Origin: Eubacteriaceae bacterium
GTDB lineage: Bacteria; Bacillota; Clostridia; Lachnospirales; Lachnospiraceae
Direction of reading: 5' to 3'
NCBI GenBank assembly: GCA_910574915.1
Contig: CAJTCR010000027.1
Coordinates: 1-64,000 of the forward strand
DNA: 64,000 bases
Within the stretch, counting starts at the first letter, position 1, and each line of letters opens with the position of its first letter. Shown in pieces: positions 43,456 to 51,988 of this stretch. The translations under genes and the position numbers were made by a program. Under the pieces are notes generated by a model that was not told the DNA's origin, made no database searches, and worked only from the letters and a program-made list of their open reading frames with translations.

Positions 43456-45456
43456 TTAACCCTGCAACAGAGACAATACCTGCTGCGGAAGATCATTCGC
43501 CTGCGCCAGTACGGAAATAGACGCCTGCGTCAGCACATTGGCGTTGGTATACTCCGTCATTTCCTCAGCCATATCTACGTCACCAAGGCGTGAAACCGCC
43601 TTCGTCATATTTTCCTCAGATTCGTCCAGGTTGCTCTGAATATAATCCAGACGGTTTTCATAAGCACCCATCAGAGAACGCGCTGCGGATACGATCGCAA
43701 TCGCTCCGTCCATCGTATTCATGCCCCGATCCGGCCCGCCGACCTTACGAACATCCAGATCATCCATATACAGGCTCTGTGTATTTAAAATCGGAACTCT
43801 GACTGCCAATTCCTGCCCTTCGTTAGCACCAATTTGAAGCTGCAACGTGCCGATATCAGTTGCCTCGATTTTTATTTCTGTATTTTTAATATCACCACGT
43901 ACTTCAAAGCTCATTTCAAAACCGCTCTTATCCGTAATCACGACCTGGTTGCCGTCGGCTCTAATTACTGCCTGGCCAGTATATTCCTCACGGATTGCAG
44001 TTCCGTCTTTAATGGTTACCTGTGCATCCTCGCCCTTTTGTACGGCTTTGTATTCAACGGACACTATTTCTCTTGTAGGCGGCGGTGTTGCTGACACGTC
44101 TGACAGTCCATTCAGCCCTAAGAGTTCACCAATCTGATCATTATCATATTTAATATTGATTTCCGCTCGAATACCTGTCTGATCGGTTGTAAATATCAGC
44201 TTATCACTAAATTCAAACGCATCTACTGCCGGATTTTTTCCACTAATTCCTACCGTGACCCCGCTCTTATCCAAAGCTTTTGCAATCGCCTGATAAGCCT
44301 GGTCTGCTGTCATTCCTTCTTTGATTGCAACTGCAATGCCATTAATGTAAAGCGTCCCTTCTCCTTCTTTTGTAAATTTTGTTTCTGTCCCAGTATATCC
44401 TGCCGTCGTTCCTTGCGCAGGCTGCGGTGGATTTGCCGCATTATTCGGATCTCCCTCTATGCCAAACGTCTGCCAGTTATATTCAATCGTTTCCGTACGT
44501 GTTGCATTAGGCAGCCCATCAATCCCAAGCAGCGCCGCTAACTGGTCGTTATCACAAGTAATCGTCACACTCTCATCGGATCCATAATTTTGTGAAACAA
44601 ATCCTAACTGCACACCAAACTGATATCCACCAGGCATTTTATTGTATCCTTGCGTATCCAAATTATCCACGTTCAAAGGAAGCGTTTGTGTACCATCGGT
44701 CGCAAATACATTCACCCAGCCCATTTCACCGGCATCGCGAATTGCCTCGTAAACCTCATCCGCGGTCATCCCTGCCTTAATCTCTACTTTCGATCCATTA
44801 ATGCTGATCGTGCCTTCCATAGATTCTTCAATTTTTCCTGTAGCAGGTATTGCTGTGGCTGGCGGAACAGGTGCTATCATCGTCGCATGTTCCGCAGCTT
44901 TATCAATCGTAACAGGATAATCCCCAGCCTGCACCTCATCCGAGATAATCACATTCGTGATCTTATCATACATACTTACTTCTTTTGTTCCGCCGCCCGG
45001 CAGCGCTTCTTCCGACGTCACATACGTCCTGCGGTCAAGCGACCCGTCCAGCACCTTTTTGCCGTTAAACTCCGTAGCTGTAGAAATCCGGTTCACTTCT
45101 TCCTTAAGCGCATCGATCTCCTGCTGAATCGCTTCCCGGTCTTCCATCGTATTCGTATCATTTCCTGCCTGTACGCACAGCTCGCGGATACGCTGCAAAA
45201 TCTCTGTCATCTCGCCCATTGCGCCGTCGATCGTCTCTACCATGCTGACACCGTCTGTCGCATTTAACGAAGCACGGTTTAATGCGTGGATCTGCGCCTG
45301 CATTTTAAAGGAAATCGCCATGCCAGACGGATTATCCTTTGGATCGTTAAATTTAAACCCAGAAGACAGCTTTTTTACGGAAGCTGATAAACTGTTTTCA
45401 TTACGAAGCAACTGATCATTTACAATCACTGCTGATATGTTCTGATTAATTTTCAT
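43456..45456 (-). CDS. fliC: Flagellin with duplicated variable domain
   Basis: The 666-residue filament subunit. Residues 1-140 are the D0/D1 region (MKINQNISAVIVNDQLLRNE, LSSGFKFNDPKDNPSGMAIS, EMTEILQRIRELCVQAGND). The last ~95 residues are the C-terminal counterpart (YIQSNLDESEENMTKAVSRL, ANVLTQASISVLAQANDLPQQVLSLLQG). Between them lie two related blocks, each containing a flagellin IN-like motif (ISINGSKVEIKAGMTADEVYEAI and LYINGIAVAIKEGMTADQAYQAI) and an NDQLAALLGIDGL / NDQIGELLGLNGL segment. The middle is long compared with the usual ~270-500 residue flagellins. GATGAGGT precedes the ATG. Confidence 0.95.
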   Translation of the reverse strand: MKINQNISAVIVNDQLLRNENSLSASVKKLSSGFKFNDPKDNPSGMAISFKMQAQIHALNRASLNATDGVSMVETIDGAMGEMTEILQRIRELCVQAGNDTNTMEDREAIQQEIDALKEEVNRISTATEFNGKKVLDGSLDRRTYVTSEEALPGGGTKEVSMYDKITNVIISDEVQAGDYPVTIDKAAEHATMIAPVPPATAIPATGKIEESMEGTISINGSKVEIKAGMTADEVYEAIRDAGEMGWVNVFATDGTQTLPLNVDNLDTQGYNKMPGGYQFGVQLGFVSQNYGSDESVTITCDNDQLAALLGIDGLPNATRTETIEYNWQTFGIEGDPNNAANPPQPAQGTTAGYTGTETKFTKEGEGTLYINGIAVAIKEGMTADQAYQAIAKALDKSGVTVGISGKNPAVDAFEFSDKLIFTTDQTGIRAEINIKYDNDQIGELLGLNGLSDVSATPPPTREIVSVEYKAVQKGEDAQVTIKDGTAIREEYTGQAVIRADGNQVVITDKSGFEMSFEVRGDIKNTEIKIEATDIGTLQLQIGANEGQELAVRVPILNTQSLYMDDLDVRKVGGPDRGMNTMDGAIAIVSAARSLMGAYENRLDYIQSNLDESEENMTKAVSRLGDVDMAEEMTEYTNANVLTQASISVLAQANDLPQQVLSLLQG

Positions 45457-45578
45457 TCTGTATACCTCATCTTTTCAATTTATGCCTGTGGCATCCTGCT
45501 ATTTGTGTCCTGTTACATATTTCGGACAGATACATGGAATCCATTACGAAAACCATGAAAATTTCACAATTCACTCTG

Positions 45579-48500
45579 TTATTCCAGATGTTTGATCACA
45601 CGTATAAAAGCTTCCGCCATTCCATACAGTGTTTTCGTCTGTACTTCGCGCTTTTCTTCGGACTCTGACTGTTCGCTCTTTCCGCTGTTTGCTTCAAACT
45701 TATTCAAATCCAGGCTGCCGTTTAAAATATAGTTTATATCTACAGAGCCTTCTTCTACTTCCTGCAAGGCACTGCGGATCTCATCATTCATAGACTTTAA
45801 CAGGTCTCTGGTCTGGCTGGTACCGGCTACGACATACCCGCTGAACCCTCCTTTTTGCTTTGCACGCAGCTCCGCGGCGATCTTTCCAAAACGTGTGGTA
45901 TCCAATGTAACGTTGACAATCCCTCTTTGCGATTTGTCACGCACGATTTTCATTGTCACATTCGTTACTTCACCGTCTATCACAATCGGCATGGAAAAGC
46001 ATTCTGAGGATGCCATCTTTGCCTGAATAGACATCTGCGCATTCATTAGCTTTAACCCACGGATATCCAGGCTTGTGACATGCGGTTCCATAATCATCGT
46101 GCTCATGCATTTTTCTGCACACTCGGCAAGCTCTGCTACTGCTTTTGCAAGCTCTTCCGGTTTTTTCACATCTTCACCAAACCGTTTCAGCAGCTCTTCT
46201 TGTATGGCATCAAAATCTACATCCACGCTGCCGTCCTCTTTTTCGGTCATATAAGCGTCGGTATTTTTCGATACATCCGGTGTGCGTCCGCTGCCTAAGC
46301 TGAAAAATCTGCGGAAGGCGCCGTTGCGGTCGTTCAGATAATCGGATACAGCCATCACATTTAACACGGTATTTGGCAGCTCATACTGCTCAAGTACCTG
46401 ATAGACCTGTTCTGAGGAGTTTGCGCATTCCACCAGATCCTGCAACTGTGAACGATAGTAAGCTTCCTGGGCATTCATATCTTCTGGCGTTTCCTGTAAC
46501 TGCTGCAAAAACTGCTCCGGCGTCAGGTCTTCCCAGCCATCCCCTCCTGCGAGCATACGCAGCCGTTCCGGCGAAATCTCATCCATTGCCTGCTTTACGC
46601 ATTGATGCTGATAGCCGGCTTCGATCTGGTCTGTAATGGAATCCAAATATCCGCCGCTTTTCAGCTCTCCAAATGAATGATCGACCGTTATATCGATTTC
46701 CCCGCGATGCTGCGTCCGCACTGCTGCCAAAAGATTGCGCATCGTAATCTGCGCTCCCTGGTTGACCAGCGCACCGACTGCTGCCCCATCAGACTGTACA
46801 ATATGGTTCATCAGGCGGTAAATACCAATGTACGAGCTTCGCTCTTCCTGTGTAATGCTGTGATTTTGCTCCAGCTTATACAAATACTCGCTGTATTTTT
46901 CTTCCGGCGCATCGATCTTTAATTCTGCCTTTATCTGCTCTGCCTGCGCATTCAGCTCCTGAATATCCAGGTCCAGCGGATTCATCCCCCGGTTAATAAA
47001 TTCCCGGATGACAGAAGGCGTCAGATTATGAAATGCCATCTGTACCTGCTGGTCTGCCGCTTTCATCCTTGTAATATTTTCTGCTGTAATCTCAATCCGG
47101 TTGTAGCCGAGAATACGCACCGCACGCTCATTGACCGGACTGACTTCACATCCAAGGTCTTTTAAAATATCATCCACATTGTGAAACGCTTTCTGGATCG
47201 AATCGCCCAGGTCTTTGCGCACCTGCGTCTGCATTGTCTCATACCGTTCGTTTGCCTGCTGGAAATTCTGCTGCATTGCACCGCCTTCCTGATGCAGCTC
47301 TTCCAGTGTGTGCACGGTCAGGTTGCGTGCGCCAATCGCATAAGCCGGCATTTCCTTCAATTCTTCCAGCTTGCTCGCTGTCTCTGCAAACAGGCTGACA
47401 TTTGCCTGTGTTGCCTCTACTCCGCCGTCTGTTAACAAATTTTTATAGAAATTATTTTCAATCTCCTTTAACTGCTGAATCAGATCCTCCATAGAACTGG
47501 TGTCTACCGAGATCCCCTGCTGGTACATTTTATAACTGGACTCTACGGTCATAACCAAGCGCACTTCTTCCAACTGCCTGCGCGCTGTGATTAAAATTAT
47601 CTGCACCTGCGTAAAATGCGTTTCCGAAACACTGGCACTCACTCCAACCGCCGCGTGCACTGCGCCTGCCTGCACACTGTTTGCTGGTGGCGCTGCACCT
47701 GGAGCCTGCTGCGTGCCAACCGTTTGTGCTGCGCCTGCATCCGGTGCCTGCTGCGTGCCTGTTGTTTGTGCTGCGCCTGCATCCGGCGCCTGCTGCGTGC
47801 CTGGCATTTGTACTGTACCCGGTATCTGTGCCGTAGCTGCCGTTTGTGCTGCGCCTTCTGCCTGCACTGCGCCTGCCGTTTGCACCATTCCATTTCCGTG
47901 CCCTTCTGCCTGTGCCGCCTGTTCTGCCGTCGCTGTACTTTGCAGCAATTCCTCCACAGCAAGTTTTTCTTCCGCACTCCATGCGCCTGCTATATTTTCG
48001 TTATGCGCCTGCTCCAGGTTTTTTATCGTAACAGGTTCACCCTGGCTGATTAAATACGCCAGGTCTTCATCTGCTGCCATCTGAATTACGTTTACAGCAT
48101 TCTCTGCTTTTGCATTCAAAGAATGTTCCGGCTGCAAAACGGCGTCCTGCGGCCGCCTTCCTTCTGCGATCGCCGTAAGCATCCCATCCAGCAGCGCTTC
48201 CCGCTCCATTGGAAACGACATCGCATTTAACTGCGCATAGCCATTTAGATTGTCTGACGTTAATGGTATCTGGTTTTGAATCAGCCAATGGCTGCTGGCA
48301 AATGTCTGTTCATCAGGAGTCATGCCAGCCTGTACAATAATCCGGGAGATCTGGTTTTTCATCCTGTCTAAAGCAAGCTGCCCTTCCTCTTGGTTAACAT
48401 ATACCGAACTGCCGCTGTACTGCGCTTTATACAGGTTTGCAATCGTAGGCTCCAACTGATTATCCAGCATATATTTGACCGCGCCTTCGCTCAGGTTCTG

Positions 48501-49073
48501 TAATTCTCCTGCTTCTTCCAGCGCCTTTTTACAATCCTCTACGTTTTCTGCCGTAAGCGGCAGGTCTGCCTGCAATTCCTGGATCCTGTTAGAAAGCTCC
48601 TGCGCCAATGCAGCGTTTCCTGCCAGAGATTCCAACTGCTCCGCGCTTAAATCATCCCCAAAATAGCTGATATCCACGCCCGCCTTTGCAAGCTCCATTT
48701 TTATTTTATCCGTAACAGTCACAATAGTCTTTGCATCTGTCTGCTGTAAGGAAAATCCTTCTTCTTTCATTTTGGCACAATCGGTCGGCGTTGTTGTATT
48801 CGCCGCTACTACCATCTTCTTTTTCATCAAAGCGGAATCCATATTTTCCGCCTGTCCCATAACGTCCGCAGAAGTTCCGCCCTGCTCTTCCTTCTGGGGC
48901 TTTTGATAAGTCACCTCGGCTGTCCGCTCGCCTTTTATCAGCTTTTCTGTCTCCTCTGACCGGCTTACCCCTGTCGAAACAGCCCCTATATCCGAAAAAT
49001 CCTGCTTTGCCTTTCCGCCTGTCCCTTCGAGAAGCTTTGCTCCATCGATCTGTATATTCTGCACTCCCTGCAT
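45579..49073 (-). CDS. Large FliK-like (DUF6240-type) protein next to flagellin
   Basis: A 1164-residue cytoplasmic-type protein; the ATG at 49073 is 7 nt after AAAGGCAGGA. The bulk is helical, with repeated short blocks of the form P-L-T-x-E/D-N-(L/V) (DLPLTAENVEDCKKAL, QIPLTSDNLNGYAQL). An alanine/threonine/glutamine-rich repeat lies near residues 400-475. The C-terminus (VTNVTMKIVRDKSQRGIVNVTL, FGKIAAELRAKQKGGFSGYV, LLKSMNDEIRSAL) resembles the FliK hook-length-control C-terminal domain. It fits a Lachnospiraceae family I recall as DUF6240. Position 123 nt upstream of flagellin suggests a flagellar role. Confidence 0.6.
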   Translation of the reverse strand: MQGVQNIQIDGAKLLEGTGGKAKQDFSDIGAVSTGVSRSEETEKLIKGERTAEVTYQKPQKEEQGGTSADVMGQAENMDSALMKKKMVVAANTTTPTDCAKMKEEGFSLQQTDAKTIVTVTDKIKMELAKAGVDISYFGDDLSAEQLESLAGNAALAQELSNRIQELQADLPLTAENVEDCKKALEEAGELQNLSEGAVKYMLDNQLEPTIANLYKAQYSGSSVYVNQEEGQLALDRMKNQISRIIVQAGMTPDEQTFASSHWLIQNQIPLTSDNLNGYAQLNAMSFPMEREALLDGMLTAIAEGRRPQDAVLQPEHSLNAKAENAVNVIQMAADEDLAYLISQGEPVTIKNLEQAHNENIAGAWSAEEKLAVEELLQSTATAEQAAQAEGHGNGMVQTAGAVQAEGAAQTAATAQIPGTVQMPGTQQAPDAGAAQTTGTQQAPDAGAAQTVGTQQAPGAAPPANSVQAGAVHAAVGVSASVSETHFTQVQIILITARRQLEEVRLVMTVESSYKMYQQGISVDTSSMEDLIQQLKEIENNFYKNLLTDGGVEATQANVSLFAETASKLEELKEMPAYAIGARNLTVHTLEELHQEGGAMQQNFQQANERYETMQTQVRKDLGDSIQKAFHNVDDILKDLGCEVSPVNERAVRILGYNRIEITAENITRMKAADQQVQMAFHNLTPSVIREFINRGMNPLDLDIQELNAQAEQIKAELKIDAPEEKYSEYLYKLEQNHSITQEERSSYIGIYRLMNHIVQSDGAAVGALVNQGAQITMRNLLAAVRTQHRGEIDITVDHSFGELKSGGYLDSITDQIEAGYQHQCVKQAMDEISPERLRMLAGGDGWEDLTPEQFLQQLQETPEDMNAQEAYYRSQLQDLVECANSSEQVYQVLEQYELPNTVLNVMAVSDYLNDRNGAFRRFFSLGSGRTPDVSKNTDAYMTEKEDGSVDVDFDAIQEELLKRFGEDVKKPEELAKAVAELAECAEKCMSTMIMEPHVTSLDIRGLKLMNAQMSIQAKMASSECFSMPIVIDGEVTNVTMKIVRDKSQRGIVNVTLDTTRFGKIAAELRAKQKGGFSGYVVAGTSQTRDLLKSMNDEIRSALQEVEEGSVDINYILNGSLDLNKFEANSGKSEQSESEEKREVQTKTLYGMAEAFIRVIKHLE
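47680..47880 (-). repeat. Ala/Thr/Gln coding repeats
   Basis: In-frame units such as QQAPDAGAAQTTGT and QQAPDAGAAQTVGT repeat with near-identical DNA (GCCTGCTGCGTGCC, TTTGTGCTGCGCCTGC). They form a flexible linker in the FliK-like protein. Confidence 0.75.
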
Positions 49074-49209
49074 CTGCACATCCTGCCTTTCTATCTAACC
49101 TTCATCTACACAAATTAAACATATACAATATGTCGGCTGTTTTTTACAAAAACTTTATAAATCCCGCAGATTCTCTGGAACCCTCCATAAAAATGCCTTC
49201 TGTCAGGCG

Positions 49210-49546
49210 CTAGAGCGAACAAATTTGAATTGCTTCGGTAAATTTTTACAGGAAGGGACGCCGAGAGAGCGGATTGGCACACCCTGGCGGCGTCCGTTCC
49301 AGAATGCTAAGAAGCCCTAGGTATCCTGCTGGTATGCTGTGGCTGTGCACGGTCGCGACACCTAGTTCGCTGCCTGCTGGCAGCTAAAGGTGCCGCTTGG
49401 CTACGCCCCTGGTTGTTTTGCAGAATACCAAGGGCTTCTAACCATTCTTCCAAAGACGCCGCCAGGGTGTGCCAATCCGCTCTCCCGGCTACTCTTCGTA
49501 AGTGTTACTAAAACAGGCTCGATATGGTTTGTTTTGTTCGCTCTAG
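49210..49546 (-). repeat. Structured palindromic repeat family, copy 2 (full length, 337 bp)
   Basis: Perfect 14-bp terminal inverted repeats CTAGAGCGAACAAA (49210-49223) and TTTGTTCGCTCTAG (49533-49546). Inside is a core with ~32-bp arms (49261-49292 with 49457-49488), a second stem of about 25 bp (AGAATGCTAAGAAGCCCTAG pairing with the AGGGCTTCTAACCATTCT side), and a central hairpin (49355-49396, GCGACACCT...GCTGCC tgct GGCAGC...AGGTGCCGC). It has no gene. It lies in inverted orientation to copies 1 and 3. Confidence 0.88.
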
Positions 49547-49604
49547 GCTTTGGGGTGCTTTATATAGAAAACCTGTCTAAAACAATTCCTTGAGAAATAC
49601 GAAG

Positions 49605-49951
49605 TGTGAACAAAGCAAACTATATTTTACAGAACAAACCATATCGAATTTGTTTTGGTAACATTTATGAAGAGTAGCTAGGAGAGGGGATTGGCATGCC
49701 CTGGCAGCGGCTTTGGAAGAATGATTAGAAGCCTTTTGCATTCTGCGGGAGAATCAGGGGCGCAGCCAAGCGGCACCTTTAGCTTCCGGCGGAAGCGAAC
49801 TAGGTGCCGCGACCGTGCACAGCCGCAGTGTGGCAGCAGAATGCTTAGGGCTTCTTAGCATTCTGGAACGGACGCCGCCAGGGCGTGTCAATCCCCTCTC
49901 CTGGCGTCCCTTTATGTAAAAATTAACAGAGCCATTTAAACTTGTTCGCTG
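49605..49951 (+). repeat. Structured palindromic repeat family, copy 3
   Basis: Same layout as copy 2 in the opposite direction: core arms 49681-49709 with 49873-49901, central hairpin around GCGGCACCTTTAGC...GAACTAGGTGCCGC, and degenerate terminal repeats (GTGAACAAA, TTGTTCGCT). Copies 2 and 3 together make a palindrome of about 740 bp covering the whole gap between the FliK-like gene and glgB. AACAAACCATATCG (49633-49646) pairs with CGATATGGTTTGTT (49520-49533) near its centre. Confidence 0.88.
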
Positions 49952-49972
49952 TCATACTAAGTTTATACACCT

Positions 49973-50009
49973 GAAAAAGGCACATGCAATATCAGCACAT
50001 GCCCTTTCA
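49973..50009 (-). terminator. Terminator downstream of glgB
   Basis: On the minus strand GAAAGGGCATGTGC pairs with GCATGTGCCTTTTTC (two G-U pairs), ending in a T-run, 13 nt beyond the glgB stop. Confidence 0.75.
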
Positions 50010-50021
50010 TACACACTCGTA

Positions 50022-51929
50022 TTAAACTCTGTAATTATATTCAAACACAGCCACTCCATAAGCCGGCAGCGGATATGCAAAGGAATAATCCCGTCCGTCA
50101 CATTCTGCCTTCACCGTCTTATAGCTGACCGGGCGCCTCCTGCCGGAACCGCCAAAACGGCTGTCATCGCTGTTTAAGATCAGCTTGTATGTCCCCTTTG
50201 TAGGAGCGCCTACTCGGTAATCTTCTCTCTCCATCGGCGTGAAATTGCAGATAAACAGCAGGTTTTTCTTTCCATTTTTGCTCTTGCGCGCAAAGCTGAA
50301 AATACTGCGTGAGGCATCATTTGCATTGATCCACTCAAATCCGTCCCAGGAATGATCCAGTTCATACATAGACGGATATTTACGGTAGATATGCAGCAGC
50401 GCCTTAAAGAAATCATTTAACTGCCTGTGGTCGTCTTCTGCCAATAAGAACCAGTCAAGCTCGCGTTCTTCGCTCCATTCCCGAAGCTGTGCAAAATCCT
50501 GTCCCATAAACAGCAGCTTTTTGCCAGGATGTCCCATAAAAAATGTATAACCTGCCATCAGGTTGCGGAATTTATCTTTTCCAAGCCCCGGCATTTTATT
50601 TACCATCGAACATTTCAGATGAACGACCTCATCATGCGAGAGCACAAGAATATATTTTTCTGCGCCGTTATAGCTCATCGCAAACGTCATTTTATTATGG
50701 CAGCCTTTTCTGAAATACGGGTCGAGCTTCATATAATCCAGGAAATCATGCATCCAGCCCATATTCCACTTAAAGTTAAAATTCAGGCCGTCTTCTTCTG
50801 CCTTGCCTGTCACATTCGGCCATGCGGTAGATTCTTCTGCGATCATAATCGCGCCCGGATTTCTGCCTGTCAGCGATGTATTGATATGTTTAAAAAACTC
50901 AATGGCTTCCAGGTTCTTATTGTCGCCATATTTATTCGCTACCCACTGCCCGTCATTTTTTCCATAATCCAGATACAGCATGGAAGCAACCGCATCTACG
51001 CGCAACCCGTCAACATGGTAGTTTTCAATCCACATTAAAGCACTGCCGATCAGGAAGTTCTTAACTTCTGACATGCCATAGTTAAAAATTTTCGTTCCCC
51101 AGTCCGGGTGTTCTCCCATTCTTGGATCTGGATACTCATATAGCGGGCATCCGTCAAAATCAGCCAGCCCATGCGCATCCCTTGGGAAATGTGCCGGTAC
51201 CCAGTCTAAAATAACGCCGATTTTGTTGCGGTGCAGGTAATTAATCAAATAAGCAAAATCTTCCGGCGTACCGTAGCGGGAGGTCGGTGCATAATAGCCG
51301 GTCACCTGATAACCCCAGGAACCTTCAAACGGATGTTCTGAAATTCCCATCAGCTCCACATGCGTATAGCCCATTTCTTTTACATACTCGGTAAGCGCTC
51401 TCGCAAACTCACGGTATGTATAAAACCCTTCATCCTCTCTGCCTGGATGCCGTTTCCAGGAACCTGGATGCACTTCATAGATTGCCATCGGCTTTTCATA
51501 AGGATCTGTCTTCGCACGTGTATCCATCCATGTCTGATCCGACCATTTTAAATGCGAAACATCAAAAACGACAGATGCACTGCCCGGTCTTAACTCTGCA
51601 TAGGTCGCATATGGATCTGCTTTATAAAGGCGCTTTCCATCCTGCGTCTCTATCAGATATTTGTACATGTCTCCATTTGTCACGCCAGGAATGAACAGCT
51701 CATAAATACCCATTTCCAGCGGCTCCAAGCGCTTCATTTCATGACGTGTCTCATCCCAGTTATTGAAGGAACCAATGACCCATACTCTTTCCGCATGTGG
51801 TGCCCATACGTCAAAGACAGTACCTTCTTTCTGATGCATTGTCATTAAATGTGCACCCATTTTCTTGTAAATGTCATAATGTGTGCTTTGACCGAATAAA
51901 TACATATCCAGTTCTGTCATGTTTCTCAT
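50022..51929 (-). CDS. glgB: 1,4-alpha-glucan branching enzyme
   Basis: Introduces alpha-1,6 branches into glycogen. The protein (about 635 residues) has an N-terminal CBM48 domain (FDVWAPHAERVWVIGSFNNWDE) and a GH13 barrel. The conserved regions are DWVPAHFPRD, GLRVDAVASMLYLDY (nucleophile), IMIAEESTAWP (acid/base) and LSHDEVVH. The C-terminal beta domain ends with AYGVAVFEYNYRV. ATGs at 51935 and 51929 both follow GGAGGG; the second has the better spacing. No other glycogen gene is adjacent. Confidence 0.95.
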   Translation of the reverse strand: MRNMTELDMYLFGQSTHYDIYKKMGAHLMTMHQKEGTVFDVWAPHAERVWVIGSFNNWDETRHEMKRLEPLEMGIYELFIPGVTNGDMYKYLIETQDGKRLYKADPYATYAELRPGSASVVFDVSHLKWSDQTWMDTRAKTDPYEKPMAIYEVHPGSWKRHPGREDEGFYTYREFARALTEYVKEMGYTHVELMGISEHPFEGSWGYQVTGYYAPTSRYGTPEDFAYLINYLHRNKIGVILDWVPAHFPRDAHGLADFDGCPLYEYPDPRMGEHPDWGTKIFNYGMSEVKNFLIGSALMWIENYHVDGLRVDAVASMLYLDYGKNDGQWVANKYGDNKNLEAIEFFKHINTSLTGRNPGAIMIAEESTAWPNVTGKAEEDGLNFNFKWNMGWMHDFLDYMKLDPYFRKGCHNKMTFAMSYNGAEKYILVLSHDEVVHLKCSMVNKMPGLGKDKFRNLMAGYTFFMGHPGKKLLFMGQDFAQLREWSEERELDWFLLAEDDHRQLNDFFKALLHIYRKYPSMYELDHSWDGFEWINANDASRSIFSFARKSKNGKKNLLFICNFTPMEREDYRVGAPTKGTYKLILNSDDSRFGGSGRRRPVSYKTVKAECDGRDYSFAYPLPAYGVAVFEYNYRV

Positions 51930-51988
51930 TATCATAACCCTCCTGTTACTTGGTACAGCTTTTTTGCTGTTTTATGTGAATCAACTAC

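Noticed and set aside
45519-45546. A possible sigma-28 promoter upstream of flagellin
   Set aside because: TAAT and TCCGAAAT are present but with a 16-bp spacer and several mismatches to TAAA-N15-GCCGATAA; too weak to annotate.
47587-48084. Overlapping cysteine- and alanine-rich open frames on both strands
   Set aside because: They arise from the Ala/Thr/Gln repeats of the minus-strand FliK-like gene and lack start signals.
49390-49593. A plus-strand open frame in the gap before glgB
   Set aside because: It lies inside the structured repeat copy 2 and its flank; no ribosome site.
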